Assembly (NCBI GenBank): GCA_046297455.1
Contig: JBKBIT010000010.1
Coordinates: forward strand, 62,001 to 126,000
DNA: 64,000 nt
Direction of reading: 5' to 3'
Source: ZYF759 sp046297455
GTDB lineage: Bacteria; Pseudomonadota; Alphaproteobacteria; Rhizobiales; Rhizobiaceae
Below the pieces are notes generated by a model. That model did not search any database. It saw nothing but the letters and a program-made list of their open reading frames with translations, and had not been told where the DNA came from. The translations under genes and the position numbers were made by a program. Positions 57,701-64,000 of the stretch are shown in pieces. Position 1 is the stretch's first letter, and each line of letters starts with the position of its first letter.

Positions 57701-58219
57701 CGGGTTGAAGATCGGGATCATGGTGTCGACGAAGAGAAACTCCGTCGCATGGGCATTGGTGGAGGATTCGGCGGTGTGGTCGTCGCCCATCAGCGCCAGA
57801 ACGCCGCCGTGGCGCGAGGTGCCCGCAAGATTGGCGTGCCGGAACACGTCGCCCGACCGGTCGACGCCCGGTCCCTTGCCGTACCAGACGGAAAAGACGC
57901 CGTCATACTTGCCCTCGCCCAGCAACTCGGTCTGCTGCGAACCCCAGCAGGCGGTGGCGGCAAGTTCCTCGTTGATGCCCGGCTGGAAGACGACATGCGA
58001 GGCTTCCAGCTCGCGCCTGGCCTTCCACAGTTGCTGGTCGAGCCCGCCGAGTGGGGAACCGCGGTAGCCCGACACGAAGCCCGCCGTGTTGAGGCCCGCG
58101 CGCCGGTCGAGCTCGCGCTGCATGAGCAGCATGCGCACGATCGCCTGCGAACCGGAGATGAAGATTCTCTCCTTCGCGAGATCGAATTTGTCGGCGAGCG
58201 AAACGTCGTGCAGCGTCAT
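54749..58219 (-). CDS. Fused indolepyruvate:ferredoxin oxidoreductase (IorA-IorB)
   Basis: A 1156-residue enzyme in which the IorA (thiamine-diphosphate and ferredoxin) and IorB (gamma-type) parts are joined. It decarboxylates aryl-pyruvates made by transamination of aromatic amino acids to aryl-acetyl-CoA. The first half has the pyrimidine-binding and CoA regions (SGYRGSPLGGLDQQLWKA at about 50-65), FCSGCPHNTSTKVP at about 428-440 and the TPP motif GGEGAQWVGQAPF. A cysteine-rich iron-sulfur stretch starts at about residue 633 (CEGCGDCGVKSNC, later SSCNKDFSCVNGFC). The gamma domain begins near 710 (GIGGTGVVTIGAILGMAAHLEGKG). The fused form is typical of aerobic alpha- and betaproteobacteria. 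Confidence 0.92.
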   Translation of the reverse strand: MTLHDVSLADKFDLAKERIFISGSQAIVRMLLMQRELDRRAGLNTAGFVSGYRGSPLGGLDQQLWKARRELEASHVVFQPGINEELAATACWGSQQTELLGEGKYDGVFSVWYGKGPGVDRSGDVFRHANLAGTSRHGGVLALMGDDHTAESSTNAHATEFLFVDTMIPIFNPAGVQELIDYSLYGYALSRFAGTWSAIKCVKDNIESTASVDVSMDRFNFILPEMDMPPGGLNIRHELDQIGQERRLHEYKRAAAAAFIRANGLNRIVWSGGRKPKLGIITVGKSYLDVRQALDDIGIDEARGNQLGIRLFKVACPWPLDLEHVRDFAKGLDTVIVVEEKRSLIEVQLREDLYGTAMQPVIVGKKNERGDWLFPVQGALDPNDIAIAIGERVLKVIGPSEEIAARVNRMRQFQAMLADTQDVAARTPYFCSGCPHNTSTKVPDGSIAGGGIGCHFMALWMDRATVGFTAMGGEGAQWVGQAPFSKREHIFQNLGDGTYNHSGSLALRFALASGANVTYKILYNDAVAMTGGQPHEGALTVDMIARQVRAEGVDRIAIVTDEPEKYAGKAEFPAGATVHHRDDLDAVQRELREVKGVSVLLYDQTCAAEKRRRRKRGTFPDPDRRVIINELVCEGCGDCGVKSNCVSVQPVETEFGRKRRIDQSSCNKDFSCVNGFCPSFVTVHGGKLRKAAGVAGSADPLDGVPAPRQAPLSSGWSGIVDGIGGTGVVTIGAILGMAAHLEGKGCGIIDMAGLAQKGGAVFSHIRIAESPEKIAAIRVSAGKADLVLGCDLVVSGNKKVLSAVREGETLFIANTAEVMPGDFARSADFSLPTERIKKAIRAAAGEGQAHFFDATRTASALFGNSLGANMFLLGFAHQQGGLPVAAEAIEKAIELNGQAVAMNLAAFRWGRRAAHDPETVRALVERAGGGGRPSLADTLEEIVEKRAAFLTSYQDAAYAQRYRERVASIREAEDKAVPGSTAVSEAAARNLFKLMAIKDEYEVARLYTDGAFQKQLSAEFESYDRLEFHLAPPILGRVGSDGKPRKSRFGGWMMTGFGILARFRRLRGTALDLFGYTAERRMERKLLADYEADLELVRARLAPGQIEAAAALLSVPALIRGFGHVKHANAEKASAERVRLLQRLQEGEKPVLQAAE

Positions 58220-58866
58220 CGAATACCTCCCGACGAGGCGCCGAAAGGCACCCCGAGAACGACAGTGTTTCCGGCGGAACGGGCGGCGTCAAACCTTTTT
58301 GGGGGATCGCCCAAATACGCATTCTCAAGCAATGAGCAGGGGATGCTTGCGCAATCTTGTTTCGAGCAACGCGTCTGAAAGGAAAGCTTTTGTCGCCGGC
58401 ATGCAATGGAGCGGGTGCGGAGGCATTGGCGCGGCGGAAAGAGCTGTTTGCACCTGGTTGCGGATGGGCACGCGATGCCGTTGCCAACGGCGCGTCCGGG
58501 CGAGAGCTGACGCAAATGTGATGGTGCGCGTGATGGCTGACAAGGCAACCCGAGCTGATGGAAGGCTGCGTGATGATGCCCCACCGGAACGTTTCAAAGC
58601 TTCTTCCGACACGGGTGCAAAGCTGTTAAGAGACCTGCCAAAGATCGCTGGAAGCAGATCGAGAATCAGTTCTCCGGCGAACCAACAAAGGGGAAAATGG
58701 TCGACGCGAAACCTGCGGTAAACACGCGGCGCGCATGACCGAAACGGGAGGCCTCCATGGCGCGATCAGGCGATCCGTCCGCTGACGGGCACGATATTTC
58801 CAGGCGAAAAGCACCTTCCATGCGTCCCCGCTTCACCCATCCCGTTCGAGAGGGAGCGCCCTGCCC
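58220..58866. other. Long intergenic region between iorAB and the TRAP genes
   Basis: I can support no gene in this 647-base stretch. It must hold the divergent promoters. At 58299-58314 TTGGGGGATCGCCCAA is a near-palindrome about 80 bases before the iorAB start, a possible operator. A 40-codon frame at 58757-58879 with a GGGAGG site could be a leader peptide but has no recognised features. Confidence 0.5.
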
Positions 58867-59421
58867 TTGCGTGCAATAGCCCAGATCGTCCGTGCCATCA
58901 GCGGGCTCAACTGGCTGATCGGCAACATCTTCTCATGGCTGGCCCTGGCCATCGTCATCGTCTGCTTCACGGTCGTCGTGCAGCGCTATGCCTTCTCGAC
59001 CACGCGGCTGTGGATGCAGGATCTCTATGTCTGGCTGAACGGCGCCATGTTCACCGCCGTGGCAGGCTTTGCGCTTCTGCGCGGCGACCATGTGCGCGTC
59101 GACATCTTCTACCGCACCGCTTCGCTGCGCTGGAAGGCGATTGCCGACATGATCGGCGTGGTGGTCTTTCTTCTGCCCTTCTGCTGGATCGTCTTCATCT
59201 ATGGGCTGCCCTTCGTGCAGCGATCCTGGCGGCTTTTCGAGGGGTCGGCCAATATTGGCGGCATGCCGGGTCTCTTCATCCTGAAGAGCTTCATCCTCGT
59301 GTTCGCCGCGCTCGTCGCCATCCAGGGCATCGCCATGTTCCTGCGCTCGATCCTGGTGCTGGCAGGACGCGAAGACCTCTTGCCGCCATCGCAACGCTAT
59401 CCGTCAGAAGACGAGGAGTAG
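58867..59421 (+). CDS. TRAP transporter small permease (DctQ family)
   Basis: A 184-residue inner-membrane protein with four helices. The first is LIGNIFSWLALAIVIVCFTVVVQRYAF, followed by LWMQDLYVWLNGAMFTAVAGFALLRGDHVRVDIFYR, the DctQ signature, then two C-terminal spans. It stabilises the large permease in tripartite, sodium- or proton-driven uptake. The frame begins at a TTG (58867); GAGGGAG lies about nine bases upstream and no better start codon fits. Six bases separate it from dctM. Confidence 0.9.
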   Translation: MRAIAQIVRAISGLNWLIGNIFSWLALAIVIVCFTVVVQRYAFSTTRLWMQDLYVWLNGAMFTAVAGFALLRGDHVRVDIFYRTASLRWKAIADMIGVVVFLLPFCWIVFIYGLPFVQRSWRLFEGSANIGGMPGLFILKSFILVFAALVAIQGIAMFLRSILVLAGREDLLPPSQRYPSEDEE

Positions 59422-59427
59422 GCTCGC

Positions 59428-60819
59428 ATGGATCCCATTCTGCTTGGTGAGATCCTCGCCGGCCTGATGTTCTTCGGCGTGATCGGCATGCTGATGCTGG
59501 GCTTTCCGGTGGCGTTCACGCTGGCCGGAACCTCGCTGATCTTCGGCCTGGTGGGCGTCATATTCGGCGTATTCAACCCGACCAATCTCGGTGCGCTGGC
59601 CGGCCGCTATATCGGATTCATGACCAATGAGGTGCTGGTCGCCGTCCCGCTCTTCATCTTCATGGGGGTGATGCTCGAACGATCCAAGATCGCCGAGCAA
59701 CTGCTGCTCACGATGGGCAAGCTGTTCGGCCGCATGCGGGGCGGGCTGGGCATATCGGTGATCATTGTCGGCGCGCTCCTGGCAGCCTCGACCGGCGTGG
59801 TCGGCGCAACCGTGGTGACGATGGGACTTATCTCGCTGCCGGCGATGATGCGCGCCGGCTATGACCCGAAACTGGCCTGCGGCGTCATTTGCGCGTCGGG
59901 CACGCTGGGCCAGATCATACCGCCGTCGACCGTGCTGATCTTCATGGGCGACATGCTGGCCGGCATCAATGCGCAGGTGCAGATGGCGCAGGGCAATTTT
60001 GCCCCCCAGACCGTATCTGTCGGCGACCTGTTCGCGGGTGCCTTCTTTCCCGGCCTGCTTCTTGTCGGTCTGTACCTGGCTTGGATGATCTTCAAGGCGA
60101 TCTTTGATCCCGAATCCGCCCCCGCCACGCCCGTTCCGGAGGAAGAGCGTCGCGGTCTGTGGCTGGAGGTCATCACGGCATTGCTGCCGCCCCTGGCCCT
60201 TATCGTCGCGGTGTTGGGCTCGATTCTCGGCGGTATCGCAACGCCGACAGAGGCAGCTTCGGTCGGCGCTGTCGGCGCGACCCTGCTGGCGGCGCTGAAG
60301 TGGCGTCTGTCCTTCAAGGTGCTGCGCGAAGTGGTGATCGCCACCGCGACCATTACCTCGATGATCTTCATCATCCTGTTCGGCGCCTCGATCTTCGCCA
60401 TCGTCTTCCGCCAGATGGGTGGCGACAACCTCGTTCACGAATTCCTGACCGGCCTTCCGGGCGGTGCCATCGGGGCGATGATCGTGGTCATGCTGATCAT
60501 GTTCGTGCTGGGGTTCATTCTCGACACGTTCGAGATCATCTTCATCGTGATCCCGATCACCGCTCCCGTCCTCCTGCTGCTCGGGCTCGATCCGGTGTGG
60601 GTGGGCGTCATGGTCGGCGTGAACCTGCAGACCTCGTTCCTGACGCCGCCCTTCGGTTTCTCGCTGTTCTATCTGCGCGGGGTGGCGCCAAACCGCATAT
60701 CGACGGGCATGATCTATCGCGGCGCGATTCCCTTCGTCGTCCTCCAGATCATTGCGATCGCCCTGCTTTTCATCTTCCCGGAAATCGTACTCTGGCTGCC
60801 GAGAACGCTCTACGGGTGA
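59428..60819 (+). CDS. TRAP transporter large permease (DctM family)
   Basis: A 463-residue permease with about twelve helices. It contains the family blocks VGATVVTMGLISLPAMMRAGYDPKLACGVICASGTLGQIIPPSTVLIFMGDMLAG and LLGLDPVWVGVMVGVNLQTSFLTPPFGFSLFYLRGVAP. The substrate is set by the receptor gene at 60910-62013, which faces it tail to tail. DctM of this length with an insert around 200-225 is usual for the mannitol/chloroaromatic-like and dicarboxylate subgroups, so no substrate can be named. Confidence 0.93.
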   Translation: MDPILLGEILAGLMFFGVIGMLMLGFPVAFTLAGTSLIFGLVGVIFGVFNPTNLGALAGRYIGFMTNEVLVAVPLFIFMGVMLERSKIAEQLLLTMGKLFGRMRGGLGISVIIVGALLAASTGVVGATVVTMGLISLPAMMRAGYDPKLACGVICASGTLGQIIPPSTVLIFMGDMLAGINAQVQMAQGNFAPQTVSVGDLFAGAFFPGLLLVGLYLAWMIFKAIFDPESAPATPVPEEERRGLWLEVITALLPPLALIVAVLGSILGGIATPTEAASVGAVGATLLAALKWRLSFKVLREVVIATATITSMIFIILFGASIFAIVFRQMGGDNLVHEFLTGLPGGAIGAMIVVMLIMFVLGFILDTFEIIFIVIPITAPVLLLLGLDPVWVGVMVGVNLQTSFLTPPFGFSLFYLRGVAPNRISTGMIYRGAIPFVVLQIIAIALLFIFPEIVLWLPRTLYG

Positions 60820-60853
60820 GGCCCGACGGCTCCACGTCGTCGACCCGACAAGA

Positions 60854-60885
60854 AAAAGGGCCCGGCGCTGCCGCCGGGCCCTTTT
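60854..60885. terminator. Bidirectional terminator between TRAP permease and receptor genes
   Basis: A perfect 14-bp stem (60854-60867 with 60872-60885, loop CTGC) with A-rich and T-rich ends works in both directions between convergent genes. Confidence 0.93.
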
Positions 60886-60909
60886 CCGTTTGGAACGACA
60901 GCAGCCGTA

Positions 60910-62013
60910 TCAGCTGATGTCGAAGAAACGCTCGCGGGCGCGCAGGAAGGTGGCGTCCGTTCCTTCGGTGCGCGAGCGCACGAGGTTGAGGCCCTCGACG
61001 AAGCTTTCCGCGGTGCGCTGCGTCAGCGAATCGCTGCTGCCGCGGATCTCTTCCAGCAGTTCCTTGGATGCGGCTGCGCCGGCTTCCAGAATGCTGTCGG
61101 GGAACTCGGGATGCAGGATCACGTCATGCTCCTGGACCAGCGTGCGCAGGGCGCGCGGGTCGTTGGCGTAGAAGTCCGAGGCAACCTGATCGTACTCCGC
61201 CTGGCAGACATCGGTGATGATGCGCTGCAGGTTCGGCGACAGCTCCTGGAACTTGGCCTTGTCGACGACCAGCTCGGTCGCCAGGCCCGGCTCGATGAAG
61301 CTCGACGTGTAGTAGTGCTTGCGCACCTGGTGGAAGCCGAGCGCCAGATCGTTGTAGGGGCCGACGAACTCGGCCGCATCGAGCGCGCCAGACTGCAGGG
61401 CCTGGAATATCTCACCGCCGGCAAGATTGGTCACCGAGGCGCCCATCTTCTGCCAGACCTGACCGCCGAGACCAGGCGTGCGGAAGCGCATGCCCTGAAT
61501 GTCTTCGATGCCGGAGAGCTCGTTCTGGAACCAGCCGCCAGCCTGGGTGCCGGTGTCGCCCGACAGGAAGCCCTGCAGGCCGAACTGGTCGTAGATCTCG
61601 TCCCACAGCTCCTGGCCGCCGAGATAGCGCACCCAAGCGGCCATCTCGCGCGAGGTCATGCCGAACGGCACACCAGTGAAGAAGGACAGGCCGACGCTCT
61701 TGTTCTGCCAGTAATAGGCAGCGCCGTGGCTCATCTCGGCCGAACCGTCGATGACCGCGTCAAGCGCCTGCAGCGGCGGCACCATCTCGCCACCGGCAAA
61801 GACCTGGATGGTCAGCTGCCCATCGGTGGCTTCGGTGATGCGGTCTGCAAGGCGCTGGGCGCCGACGCCGAGTCCGGGGAAATTGCGCGGCCAGGTGGTG
61901 ACCATGCGCCAGGTCTGGTTGCCCTGGGCGATCGCAGGCGCGGCAAGAGCCGAAGCCGCAGCAGCACCGGCACCGGCCAGGCTTGCCTTCTTCAGAAATG
62001 AACGACGATCCAT
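60910..62013 (-). CDS. TRAP transporter substrate-binding protein (DctP family)
   Basis: A 367-residue periplasmic receptor. The N-terminus MDRRSFLKKASLAGAGAAAA is a twin-arginine signal (RR at 3-4) cleaved near APAIA-QG, so the protein is exported folded. It contains WRMVTTWPRNFPGLGVGAQRLADRITEATDGQLTIQVFAGGEMVPPLQALDAVIDGSAEMSHGAAYYWQNKS and a typical DctP long helix. A Tat-exported receptor of this type occurs for keto or hydroxy acids (TakP-like; forms dimers), so pyruvate-type 2-oxoacids are possible ligands. It is transcribed convergently to dctQM, which is an unusual order but common in this family. Confidence 0.92.
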   Translation of the reverse strand: MDRRSFLKKASLAGAGAAAASALAAPAIAQGNQTWRMVTTWPRNFPGLGVGAQRLADRITEATDGQLTIQVFAGGEMVPPLQALDAVIDGSAEMSHGAAYYWQNKSVGLSFFTGVPFGMTSREMAAWVRYLGGQELWDEIYDQFGLQGFLSGDTGTQAGGWFQNELSGIEDIQGMRFRTPGLGGQVWQKMGASVTNLAGGEIFQALQSGALDAAEFVGPYNDLALGFHQVRKHYYTSSFIEPGLATELVVDKAKFQELSPNLQRIITDVCQAEYDQVASDFYANDPRALRTLVQEHDVILHPEFPDSILEAGAAASKELLEEIRGSSDSLTQRTAESFVEGLNLVRSRTEGTDATFLRARERFFDIS

Positions 62014-62273
62014 GAATTACCTCCCATTCTGGATTACTGGACCATTCAAAAGCGGTATTGGGTATGGGACGCCTGTTGCGCTTCCTCCCCCATGCCGACC
62101 CGCATAAATACATGCGTCCTTGCCCAAGTCCAGCCGGAACCGGTCCATTGCGGCAAGTTGCGCCGACGCGGTAAACGCGCCTCACCGCGAAGGAAACCGT
62201 TGGAAAAGAATGCCGGCTTGATTATGTGAGAAACCGAGGCCGACGGGCCGCATCCCTCTCTGGAAGACGCATC

Positions 62274-63041
62274 ATGACCCAACCGCTGGTCGCCGTATCG
62301 ACCGACACCCGCCAATTCGAGAACTACAACTGGCACGCTGCTCCCCAGCAATATCTTGCTGCCGCGCTGGAAGTGGCTGGCGTGTTGCCGGTCCTCGTTC
62401 CCTCCTTCGGCGAGCGGCTCGACCTCGACGGCCTGCTCGACCGGGTCGACGGGGTGATGCTGACCGGATCGAAGTCGAACGTGAACCCAGCGCTCTATGG
62501 CGGCGATGCCGGCGAAAAGAACGGCCCCTATGACGACGCGCGCGACGCCACCACGCTGCCCCTGATCCGCAAGGCGATCGCCCGCGGCGTGCCGCTGCTG
62601 GCGATCTGCCGCGGCATACAGGAAATGAACGTGGCGCTGGGCGGCACGCTGGCGACCGAGATTCAGGACATGGAGGGGCGCATGGACCACCGCGCCCCGC
62701 AATCCGACGACCAGGACGAACGTTTCGCCATCCGCCACCCGGTGCGCATTGCCGAGGGCAGTTGCCTGGCGGGCATCTTCGGACCCGGCGAGATCATGGT
62801 GAATTCGGTCCACCGGCAGGGGATCGGCGAACTGGCGCCGCGCCTTGCCGTCGAAGCGGTGGCCGAGGACGGCACGGTCGAGGCGGTGTCGGTGACCGGT
62901 GCGCCGGGCTTCGCGGTCGGGGTGCAGTGGCACCCTGAATACTGGGCCGGCACCAACGAGGATTCGGCGCGCATCTTCCGCGCCTTCGGCGAGGCCGTGC
63001 GTGCCCATGCCGGACAGAAGTCGCTGCGCGCAGCCGAGTAG
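62274..63041 (+). CDS. Gamma-glutamyl-gamma-aminobutyrate hydrolase family peptidase (PuuD-like)
   Basis: A 255-residue class I glutamine amidotransferase-like hydrolase. The nucleophile is C112 in LAICRGIQEMNV; the His/Glu pair lies in GVQWHPEYW near the C-terminus. PuuD cleaves gamma-Glu-GABA in putrescine use. Start at 62274: the protein then begins MTQPLVAVSTDTRQFENYNWH as in the family, and GGAAGA lies before it. It stands alone here, without puuABC, so the substrate could be another gamma-glutamyl compound. No signal peptide. Confidence 0.88.
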   Translation: MTQPLVAVSTDTRQFENYNWHAAPQQYLAAALEVAGVLPVLVPSFGERLDLDGLLDRVDGVMLTGSKSNVNPALYGGDAGEKNGPYDDARDATTLPLIRKAIARGVPLLAICRGIQEMNVALGGTLATEIQDMEGRMDHRAPQSDDQDERFAIRHPVRIAEGSCLAGIFGPGEIMVNSVHRQGIGELAPRLAVEAVAEDGTVEAVSVTGAPGFAVGVQWHPEYWAGTNEDSARIFRAFGEAVRAHAGQKSLRAAE

Positions 63042-63115
63042 AGAAGGCGGCCAGGCCCTGCCCCACGTAAGGCGCGGGGGTATCGGCGGCGTTGCCGTCA
63101 ATGCCTCTCCCGCCT

Positions 63116-64000
63116 TCAGCCCTTGCGGGACCCCGGCACGACATGGGCGGTCTCGGGCACCGGTGTGACCGCCTTGTTTGTCGAGAACCATGAGATCAGA
63201 TTGTCGACCTGCAGATCGGCCATTGCGCCGCGCGTGTGCTGGCTCGACGATCCCACATGCGGAAACAGTGTCGCGTTGGGCAGATCGATCAGCGCCTGCG
63301 GCACGCGCGGTTCGTCACGAAACACGTCGAGGCCCGCAGCCATGATGGTGCCGTCCGAAAGAGCGGCGATCAGCGCGTCTTCGTCGACGGTGCTGCCCCG
63401 CCCCATGCTGATGAAGATGCCCTGCGGACCCAGCGCTTCCAGCACCTGACGGTTGACGGCCTTCTCGGTTTCAGGCGTGCCCGGCGCGATCGAGATCAAC
63501 GTGTCGACATGGGTCGCCAGTTCGATCAGCGAAGGGAAATAGGCGTATTCGACGCCTTCCACCTTACGACGGCTGTGATAGGCGACTTCCAGACCGAATG
63601 CCTCCAGCCGCCGGCCAACCGCCTGGCCGATTCGTCCCAGTCCAAAAATGCCGACCTTGCGACCGCGCAGCGTCGAGCGCGACAGGGGGAAAGGCCCATC
63701 CTTTTCCCATCTTCCCTGACGCACCCACTGCTCCGCCTTGCAGAAATCGCGCGCGGTGCACAGCAGAAGGCCGAGCGCAGTGTCGGCCACCTCCTCGGTG
63801 AGGACGTCGGGCGTGTTGGTCACCATCACGCCGACCTTGCCCGCATGCGGCGCATCGACGAAATCATAGCCGACGCCGAAATTGGCGACGATCTCCAGCT
63901 GCGGCAGGGCGTCCATGCACGCCGCGTTGACCGGGGTGAATGAGGCAACGCCACGGATTCTGTCGCGCTGTTCCGGCGACAACAGCGACGGATCGGCACG
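63116..64000 (-). CDS. D-2-hydroxyacid dehydrogenase; N-terminus beyond window edge
   Basis: The leftward frame is open to base 64000, so 294 codons plus stop are seen. It is an NAD(P)-dependent D-2-hydroxyacid dehydrogenase of the glyoxylate/hydroxypyruvate reductase type. The Rossmann motif is KVGIFGLGRIGQAVGRRLEAFG, with YHSRRKVEGV after strand 2, the Arg region SMGRGSTVDEDALI, and the catalytic His in LFPHVGSSSQHTR. An Arg or Ser after strand 2 favours NADPH. A TRAP receptor for hydroxy or oxo acids nearby suggests it could act on the imported compound. The start is outside the window. Confidence 0.9.
   Translation of the reverse strand, partial: RADPSLLSPEQRDRIRGVASFTPVNAACMDALPQLEIVANFGVGYDFVDAPHAGKVGVMVTNTPDVLTEEVADTALGLLLCTARDFCKAEQWVRQGRWEKDGPFPLSRSTLRGRKVGIFGLGRIGQAVGRRLEAFGLEVAYHSRRKVEGVEYAYFPSLIELATHVDTLISIAPGTPETEKAVNRQVLEALGPQGIFISMGRGSTVDEDALIAALSDGTIMAAGLDVFRDEPRVPQALIDLPNATLFPHVGSSSQHTRGAMADLQVDNLISWFSTNKAVTPVPETAHVVPGSRKG

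Noticed and set aside
58220..58756. Remnant of a pseudogene in the long intergenic region
   Set aside because: No frame here shows similarity to a family I know and no neighbouring gene is truncated; nothing supports a decayed gene.

Overview
The window is high-G+C chromosomal DNA from an alphaproteobacterium, most likely a Hyphomicrobiales (Rhizobiales) member of the Mesorhizobium/Phyllobacteriaceae kind. The evidence is a rhizobial-type ROSE thermometer before an IbpA-like hsp20, the three-subunit PntAA/PntAB/PntB transhydrogenase beside a short aa3 oxidase subunit IV, a soxBDAG sarcosine oxidase operon, a rhizobial S21 protein, and many LIV-type ABC and TRAP importers. The assignment is by gene content only. 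I see no rRNA, tRNA, CRISPR array, insertion sequence, prophage or replication origin.

Layout. 1-7.7 kb: truncated alpha/beta hydrolase, heat-shock hsp20 with a sigma-32-like promoter and RNA thermometer, argE, and a two-gene RND efflux system. 7.7-21.8 kb: a large catabolic locus split by a TetR-type regulator and a perfect palindrome. Leftward run tetR, an acyl-CoA dehydrogenase, two MDR oxidoreductases, livHMGF, an acyl-CoA synthetase and a binding protein. Rightward run an SDR, a MaoC hydratase, an ACAD10/11-type phosphotransferase and a second SDR. 21.8-26.2 kb: a glutamine-dependent asparagine synthetase and a CHASE-PAS-GGDEF-EAL protein. 26.2-31.3 kb: soxBDAG. 31.6-36.2 kb: rpsU, a TPR lipoprotein, a flavodoxin-fold oxidoreductase, a PlsB-like acyltransferase and a VapBC toxin-antitoxin pair. 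36.2-42.7 kb: a membrane alpha/beta hydrolase, pntAA-pntAB-pntB, oxidase subunit IV, soxR and a small periplasmic protein. 42.7-52.3 kb: a second LIV/acyl-CoA-synthetase locus carrying a YjbR/MmcQ gene and a 47-residue DUF3096 gene, then a Crp/Fnr regulator and a FeeM-like N-acyltransferase. 52.4-58.2 kb: a second GGDEF-EAL protein and a fused indolepyruvate:ferredoxin oxidoreductase. 58.9-64 kb: a TRAP importer with convergent receptor, a PuuD-like hydrolase and a truncated D-2-hydroxyacid dehydrogenase.

How the parts may work together. The strongest theme is uptake and CoA activation of organic acids. Two separate loci each pair a full LIV-type ABC importer with its own AMP-forming acyl-CoA synthetase. 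The first also carries the kinase plus acyl-CoA-dehydrogenase pair known from 4-hydroxyacid catabolism (Pseudomonas putida Lva; animal ACAD10/11), so a TetR-controlled gamma-hydroxyacyl-CoA pathway is my main functional hypothesis. Sarcosine oxidase, IorAB, the TRAP importer and PuuD add methylamine, aromatic amino-acid and gamma-glutamyl compound use. Substrates are inferred throughout, not shown.
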